Source: Chloroflexota bacterium
GTDB lineage: Bacteria > Chloroflexota > Limnocylindria > Limnocylindrales > CSP1-4
Reading direction: 5' to 3'
DNA length: 30,062 nt
Assembly: GCA_027346765.1 (NCBI GenBank)
Contig: DAIERN010000001.1
Coordinates: 1 to 30,062 of the forward strand
Shown here: piece after piece, positions 25,516 through 30,062 of the stretch
Layout of the letters: the number at the start of each line of letters is the position of its first letter
Position numbering within the stretch: the stretch's first letter is position 1
Made by a program: the position numbers and the translations under genes
The notes under the pieces: model-generated
Told to the model about the DNA's origin: nothing
Database searches by the model: none
What the model saw: the letters and a program-made list of their open reading frames with translations, nothing else

Positions 25516-26267
25516 TGACCGACCAAACGACTGATCCTTTCGCTCCGGGCGCAACCCCCCACGAAGACCGGCCGGAGCGCGCGCTGGTGATCGTCGCCCA
25601 CCCCGACGACGCCGACTTCGGGATCGCCGGCACCATGGCGCGCTGGATCAAGCTCGGGACGGTCGCGCGCATGGTCTGCTGCACGAGCGGCGATGCCGGC
25701 GCCGACGACGCCACGATCGATCCGCTGCAGCTCGCCCAGACACGCGAGGCGGAGCAGCGTGCGGCGGCCCAGGTCGTGGGCTACGAAGGCGTCGACTTCC
25801 TGCACCGGCCCGACGGCGCGCTGGAGAACGATCTGGCCCTGCGCGAGCAGCTCGTGCGCATCATTCGCGCCTTCAAGCCGGACGCGGTCATCGCCATGGA
25901 TCCAACGGTGGTCATCTCGCCGCGCGGCTTCGTCCAGCACGTCGACCACCGCAACGCCGCCATCGCCGCGCTCGACGCCGTCTACCCGGCGGCGCGCAAT
26001 GCGATGGCGTTCCCCCACCTGGTGACGGTCGATGGGCTCGCGCCGTGGGAGGTCAACCAGCTGTACCTGTTCTTCACCGATGCGCCAAATGCGTGGGTCG
26101 ACACGTCAGACACGATCGAGACCAAGATCGCTGCCCTGCGCGAGCACGCCAGCCAGCTGCGCAAGCCCGAGGAGCTCGAAGGCATGCTGCGCGCCTGGGC
26201 GGCGGACAGCGGCAAGACCATCGGCACCGCCGCGGCCGAGGCGTTTCGCTGGTTGAAGCTCGATTAA
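25515..26267 (+). CDS. PIG-L/LmbE-family deacetylase
   Basis: A 250-residue zinc-dependent N-acetyl hydrolase of the LmbE-like fold. The metal-binding motif is AHPDDADFG near residue 34, with AHPDD carrying the catalytic aspartate, and the third ligand comes from HVDHRN near residue 140. GTVARMVCCTSGDAGADD and REAEQRAAAQVVG are typical of the family. Relatives act on GlcNAc-containing precursors such as mycothiol or bacillithiol intermediates, or on glycolipids; the substrate here is unknown. The ATG at 25515 begins in an AT-rich inverted repeat. The gene follows the peroxiredoxin by 101 bp and converges on the coiled-coil gene. A thiol-redox link with the peroxiredoxin is conceivable but unsupported. 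Confidence 0.92.
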   Translation: MTDQTTDPFAPGATPHEDRPERALVIVAHPDDADFGIAGTMARWIKLGTVARMVCCTSGDAGADDATIDPLQLAQTREAEQRAAAQVVGYEGVDFLHRPDGALENDLALREQLVRIIRAFKPDAVIAMDPTVVISPRGFVQHVDHRNAAIAALDAVYPAARNAMAFPHLVTVDGLAPWEVNQLYLFFTDAPNAWVDTSDTIETKIAALREHASQLRKPEELEGMLRAWAADSGKTIGTAAAEAFRWLKLD

Positions 26268-26307
26268 CCCGCAAGGACGATGCGGGCACCCGCTTGCGGG
26301 AGCCCGC
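26268..26307. terminator. GC-rich nested inverted repeats between convergent genes
   Basis: CCCGCAAG (26268-26275) pairs perfectly with CTTGCGGG (26293-26300). Additional CCCGC and GCGGG copies at 26282-26307 allow alternative stems. It begins directly after the PIG-L stop and precedes the convergent coiled-coil gene stop, so it may end transcription from one or both sides. No T run is present. Confidence 0.45.
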
Positions 26308-26357
26308 GGAGGACACGCAGCAGCAGGCCGCAGCCGTCGCTGCGGAGACAGAGTTCG

Positions 26358-27548
26358 TTAGCGCGACTGCGCCATAGGGGGCACCAGCAATGGCCGGAGC
26401 CGGCCCCACATGTCCCACAGCTCATTCAGGCGCGAGCCGCGCGGACCCAGGATGTCGATCAGCCGACCCAGCGCAAGGTCCGGCGCGGCGGCGGACAGCC
26501 ACTCCTCAACGAGCACGCGCGTGCCCTGCCACAGGCCGTCGATCGCCGCTTGACCGGCGGGCCGGCGGAGTGACCGGGGATCGTGGCCGGCGTGTTCGAG
26601 CGCCATGGCCAGCTCGCGCGGCCCGGGCGCGCGGCCGTTACGCCAACCGTCGTGGCCGTCGAAGCCGTAGCCCAGGTGGGTCAGGCTGGCGACCAGACGT
26701 CGGTCGTCGTCAACGGAGAACTGACTCCAAAAGGGATGGTTCTGCGGAAAGGCGAGCGCGCCATCTTCGAGCGCTCGAGCAGCGATGGCCTGGCGCAGCT
26801 CGAGCAGCAGCAGCTGCAGCCGGCCCGCCTCCGCGCCGGTTTCCTCGGCCAGTCGCAGGGTCAGGCCCAGCAAAGCCTGGCGGTCGCCGCGCAGCAGCAG
26901 CGAGATGGGCGCTGGGCCAGCAGCGGTTTGCGCCGCCGCCGCCGTCATGGGTGCCGTAGCCGTCGCCGCGATGCGCGCCAGCGCAGGGGTGGGCAATCGA
27001 CCCGCCGCGTCCTCCTCGCACGCGGCGAGGGCACGACGTGCTTCCACGCAGGCCGCCTGGGCTGTCTCGGCGGCGATGCGCGCGGCATCAGCAGCCAGCT
27101 CAATGCCCGGCAACGCGCCCTCAAGCTCGGTGATCTGGCGCGTGACTTCCTCGGCGCGTTGATCGGCGAGCTCCAGCTCGCGGTTGAGCCGGTTGATCTC
27201 GCGCAGCCACTCACCGGCGGCGCCCTGAACATCGCCGTTCTGGCTGCCGTTCCTGGCGCGGGCGTAGCTCTCGCGGTAGGCCCGCCGCGCGTTCTCCTTG
27301 GCGTCGCTCAGCAGGCGACGGTCGCGCACCCGGGCATCGCTGTCGCGCTGCGCCTGGACTCGGGCGAGCATGAGCTTGGCGTCACGCAGCCGCTGGACGT
27401 GGACCTGCGCGGCCTGGGCCAGTCGCTCTGCTTCAGCGCAGCGGTAGTCGACCTCGGCCCGCGCCGGGGCGCAGGGACCGCTAGCCAGGGCGGGTGCCGC
27501 GGGGTGGGCAGACGCTACCGGCAGACCGGCGGCTGGAACGTCGACCAT
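26358..27548 (-). CDS. coiled-coil protein of unknown function
   Basis: A 396-residue soluble protein I do not recognise. After an Ala/Pro-rich N-terminus (1-30), residues about 35-190 form a long charged helical region rich in Ala, Arg and Glu (for example AERLAQAAQVHVQRLRDAKL), predicted to be coiled coil. An Ala/Thr/Pro linker follows at about 190-225. A compact C-terminal region of about 170 residues contains FPQNHPFWSQFSVDDDRRLV, THLGYGFDGHDGWRNG and a final segment with RGSRLNELWDMWGRLRPLL. No signal peptide, membrane segment, Walker motif or catalytic signature is visible. The ATG start at 27546-27548 gives the full frame. It stands alone, divergent from the flavin/Fe-S oxidoreductase across 166 bp. 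Confidence 0.68.
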   Translation of the reverse strand: MVDVPAAGLPVASAHPAAPALASGPCAPARAEVDYRCAEAERLAQAAQVHVQRLRDAKLMLARVQAQRDSDARVRDRRLLSDAKENARRAYRESYARARNGSQNGDVQGAAGEWLREINRLNRELELADQRAEEVTRQITELEGALPGIELAADAARIAAETAQAACVEARRALAACEEDAAGRLPTPALARIAATATAPMTAAAAQTAAGPAPISLLLRGDRQALLGLTLRLAEETGAEAGRLQLLLLELRQAIAARALEDGALAFPQNHPFWSQFSVDDDRRLVASLTHLGYGFDGHDGWRNGRAPGPRELAMALEHAGHDPRSLRRPAGQAAIDGLWQGTRVLVEEWLSAAAPDLALGRLIDILGPRGSRLNELWDMWGRLRPLLVPPMAQSR

Positions 27549-27714
27549 CGCCTGACCCTAAGCCGTGCCAATTGGGGCGACAATGTGACCTGTGGAGCGG
27601 TCCGGGGGTACCTGTGCGTCGGTCGGGGGCCTCACATGCCAGCCGCCGCGCCCGATGCTACGATCACTTGCGGTGCCAAAAGAGCCCAGCCCGACCCACG
27701 AGGTCTGATCCCAC

Positions 27715-29568
27715 TTGGCCATCGATCCCAACCAGGAATTTCTGGTTCAGCCTGTCGACGCCTCCTGGCTTCAGTGCAACATCGAGTGCCAGGAAGCGTG
27801 CCCCGTCGGCACGAACTGCCGCGGCTATCTGAACCTTGCCGCTGAAGGGCGGTTCGAAGAGGGCTACATCCTCGCCCGCGAGCCCAACCCGGTCGCGGCC
27901 ATGTGCGCCTATGTCTGCTCGGCGCCGTGCGAACGCGCCTGCCGCCGCGGCGACATCGACCGGCCGCTTGCCATCCGCGCCATGAAGCGCTTCCTGACCG
28001 AGTGGCATCAGGCCAGCGGCATCCCCGACGACATGCCCAACATCACGCCGCGCGACACCACGGTCGCGGTCATCGGCGCGGGACCGGCCGGCATCGCGGT
28101 GGCGCGGGAGCTGGCCGTGGCCGGCCACCAGGTCACCGTCTTCGACGAGCTGCCCTATGGCGGCGGCACGATGCTCATCGGTGTCCCCGCCTTCCGCCTG
28201 CCGCGCGAAGCCATCGAGATGGACCTCAAGCTGGTGGAGCGGCTGGGCGTCCGCTTCCGGTACGGCGTCCGGGTCGGCCGTGACGTCACCTTCGAAGACC
28301 TGCTCAAGCAGTACGACTCGGTGGCCATCTGCGCCGGCGCGATGAACGCCGTTGCCCTAGACGTGCCCGGTGGTGACCTCGACGGCATCCAGTACGGCGT
28401 CGACTACATGAAGAAGGCCAACCTGGGCGAGCCCATGACCGTGGGCAAGGACGTGGTCATCATCGGCGGTGGCTACACCGCGATGGACTGCTCGCGCACC
28501 TCGCTGCGTTACGGCGCCCAGAACGTGACGATCGCCTACCGCCGCACCCGCTCAGAGCTGGTGGTCGACGAGGAGGAGCTGGGCGAGACCGAGCGCGAAG
28601 GCGTGCGCATGGAGTTCCTCGTCAGCCCGGTGGAGGTGCTGGGCGATGACAACGGCAAGGTCCGCGCGGTCAAGTTCGTGCGCAACCGATTGGGCGAGCC
28701 TGACGCCACCGGCCGCCGCGCGCCGGTGCCCATCGAGGGCAGCGAGTTCGAGGTCAAGGCCGACACGGTCATCCCGGCCGTCAGCCAGGCCGCTGACAAC
28801 ACCTTCCTGCCGGTCGAGTCGAACTTCGAGATCAACCGCGGCCGGGTGCGCGTGGACCCCGGGACGTACGCCACCAACGTCCGCGGCGTCTTTGCCTGCG
28901 GCGATTTCGTGACCGGCCCGACCACGCTGATCGAGGCCGCCGGCCACGGCAAGAAGTGCGCCTACGCGATTGACCGCTACCTGTCCGGTCGGCGCGAGGT
29001 GGACGTGGACGCGAACGTGCGCATCGTCTCTTCGTGGCGCCACGAGATGCCCGAGTTCTACGACGTCCTGCCGCGCGTCCACGTGCCCATGGCCCCGGTC
29101 GCCGCGCGCATGCCCTCGACGGACCCGCACGTGAACTTCACCACGCCGGTTGAGCGCGGCTACAGCGCGCCGCAGGCGATCACTGAGGGCACGCGCTGCC
29201 TGATGTGCAACTACAACATCTGGTTCGACGGCTTCCGCTGCGTGCTGTGCGGCGCGTGCGCCGACGTCTGCCCCGAAGGCGTCATCCACATGATCGATAT
29301 CAACCAGATGAAGTCGGAAGGCGCCTTGCCCGAGCTGGTGGATGCCTACGGCTGGTCGGAAGGCGCGGCCATGGTGCTCGATGAAGAGCGCTGCATCCGC
29401 TGCGCACTGTGCGTCAAGCGATGTCCGTATGACGCCATTACGATGGAGCGGTTCGAGCTGCAGGAGATCAGCAGCGACGGTCGCCTCTACAAGGAGAGCT
29501 ACCGCGATACCCAGCTCGGACTGATGGGCATTGGTAACCGCGCCGAGGCGGGAGGCTTCGTTCGTTGA
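27715..29568 (+). CDS. FAD/NAD(P)-binding iron-sulfur oxidoreductase (GltD-like with 4Fe-4S C-terminus)
   Basis: A 617-residue electron-transfer flavoenzyme. The N-terminal cysteine-rich domain has C21, C25, C29 and C35 and then CAYVCSAPCERACRR, as in glutamate-synthase small subunits and dihydropyrimidine dehydrogenase. An FAD Rossmann motif GAGPAG is at 121-126 and an NAD(P) motif GGGYTA at 251-256, with GVFACGDFVTGPTTLIEA completing the FAD site near residue 400. The C-terminus carries two ferredoxin-type clusters: C495/C498 with C509, C512, C515 and C519, then C560, C563, C566 and C570. No glutamate-synthase large subunit is present. The start is TTG 27715, with GAGG about 11 bases upstream. 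Its stop overlaps the cytochrome b start (TTGA), indicating a shared complex or pathway that moves electrons between NAD(P)H, ferredoxin-like centres and the membrane. Confidence 0.88.
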   Translation: MAIDPNQEFLVQPVDASWLQCNIECQEACPVGTNCRGYLNLAAEGRFEEGYILAREPNPVAAMCAYVCSAPCERACRRGDIDRPLAIRAMKRFLTEWHQASGIPDDMPNITPRDTTVAVIGAGPAGIAVARELAVAGHQVTVFDELPYGGGTMLIGVPAFRLPREAIEMDLKLVERLGVRFRYGVRVGRDVTFEDLLKQYDSVAICAGAMNAVALDVPGGDLDGIQYGVDYMKKANLGEPMTVGKDVVIIGGGYTAMDCSRTSLRYGAQNVTIAYRRTRSELVVDEEELGETEREGVRMEFLVSPVEVLGDDNGKVRAVKFVRNRLGEPDATGRRAPVPIEGSEFEVKADTVIPAVSQAADNTFLPVESNFEINRGRVRVDPGTYATNVRGVFACGDFVTGPTTLIEAAGHGKKCAYAIDRYLSGRREVDVDANVRIVSSWRHEMPEFYDVLPRVHVPMAPVAARMPSTDPHVNFTTPVERGYSAPQAITEGTRCLMCNYNIWFDGFRCVLCGACADVCPEGVIHMIDINQMKSEGALPELVDAYGWSEGAAMVLDEERCIRCALCVKRCPYDAITMERFELQEISSDGRLYKESYRDTQLGLMGIGNRAEAGGFVR

Positions 29569-30062
29569 GAGACTTCTTCGAGCGTGTAGACGTGGCACTG
29601 AGGCGCAGCGCGCTGTGGCGTTCGCTGTTCCGCCAGCCCTACCCCACGGACGAACGATCGCGCGCCTACGCGGTCATGAACAACGTCTTCCTGCACCTGC
29701 ACCCGGTGCGCGTCCGCCAGCACGCGGTCAAGTTCGCCTACACCTTCTGCCTGGGCGGACTGTCGTTCTTCTTCTTCCTCGTGCTGACCGTGACCGGCGT
29801 CTTCCTGATGTTCTACTTCGTCCCTGACCAAACAGTGGCGTACAGCAACATCCAGCAGATCAACAGCGCGGTGGTCTTTGGCGAACTGGTGCGCAACATC
29901 CATCGCTGGGCGGCGCACCTGATGGTGTTCTTCGTCTTCCTGCACATGATGCGGGTCTTCTACCACGGGGCGTACAAGCCGCCGCGCGAGTTCAACTGGG
30001 TCATCGGCACGCTGCTGCTGTTCTTCACCATCGCGCTGTCGTTCACCGGCTACCTGCTGCCG
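29565..30062 (+). CDS. cytochrome b N-terminal domain protein, partial
   Basis: The first 166 codons of a cytochrome b/b6-type membrane subunit; the window ends within it. Two membrane helices are complete (about 57-86 and 112-130), and a third begins near residue 147 and ends GYLLP, the start of the conserved GYLLPW motif. H113 and H127, 14 residues apart in NIHRWAAHLMVFFVFLHMMR, are the expected heme ligands of helix B. The second pair would lie in helix D beyond the window. The start is a TTG overlapping the preceding stop as TTGA; ATG M38 is an alternative that would lose a conserved-looking amphipathic N-terminus. It probably forms the quinone-reactive part of a bc-type complex with the flavin/Fe-S protein. 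Confidence 0.88.
   Translation, partial: MRDFFERVDVALRRSALWRSLFRQPYPTDERSRAYAVMNNVFLHLHPVRVRQHAVKFAYTFCLGGLSFFFFLVLTVTGVFLMFYFVPDQTVAYSNIQQINSAVVFGELVRNIHRWAAHLMVFFVFLHMMRVFYHGAYKPPREFNWVIGTLLLFFTIALSFTGYLLP

Noticed and set aside
26583..27845. 420-codon plus-strand frame opposite the coiled-coil gene
   Set aside because: It crosses the promoter gap and runs into the flavin/Fe-S gene in another frame; the minus-strand protein has coherent helical heptads and a compact domain.

Overview
The window is high-GC bacterial DNA, densely coded on both strands, with many GTG and TTG starts and few strong Shine-Dalgarno sequences. Gene content fits a free-living, respiring heterotroph: a proton-translocating transhydrogenase, a cytochrome b complex, a GAF/GGDEF sensor, a NarL-type two-component system and a thiamine importer. 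The protein styles recall deep-branching Chloroflexota or an actinobacterium-like lineage. That placement is an inference from composition and family resemblance; there is no rRNA gene to test it. No tRNA, rRNA, CRISPR array, insertion sequence or prophage was found.

Layout. 1-1382: the end of a SpoU/TrmH RNA methyltransferase (+) runs tail-to-tail into guanine deaminase (-). Both lose their C-terminal part at the same point near base 160. 1408-2421 (+): a small membrane protein and a CADD-family di-metal protein, probably making p-aminobenzoate. 2627-4871 (-): a NarL/DesK-type histidine kinase and its response regulator. 5259-6218 (+): an EamA exporter. 6240-8630 (-): a GlcD-like FAD oxidase and a DUF72 protein. 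8772-11685 (+): the three-subunit transhydrogenase pntAA-pntAB-pntB. 11703-14044 (+): a large secreted/membrane protein overlapping an SRPBCC protein. 14041-18910 (-): a WYL regulator, a five-part HTH-GAF4-GGDEF protein and a membrane protein. 19166-20286 (-): an unrecognised protein and a YbaK-type deacylase.

20341-24882 (+) is the clearest functional unit. A TPP riboswitch precedes thiamine pyrophosphokinase, followed by the thiamine ABC transporter ThiB-ThiP-ThiQ, with every start overlapping the previous stop. Imported thiamine would be converted to TPP by the first gene product, and TPP would shut the operon off. The leader contains base-pairing segments that suggest a translational switch hiding the ribosome-binding site. 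A Prx-Q peroxiredoxin (24898-25413) and a PIG-L deacetylase (25515-26267) follow on the same strand. A coiled-coil protein of unknown role is on the minus strand (26358-27548). The window ends in a flavin/iron-sulfur oxidoreductase overlapped by a cytochrome b gene cut by the window edge. That pair looks like the beginning of an electron-transfer complex.

The observations most worth following are the double truncation near base 160, the inferred TPP switch, the DNA-binding-domain/diguanylate cyclase fusion, the flavin/Fe-S-cytochrome b pair, the intact CADD active site, and three DnaA-box-like sequences in a 255-bp gap.
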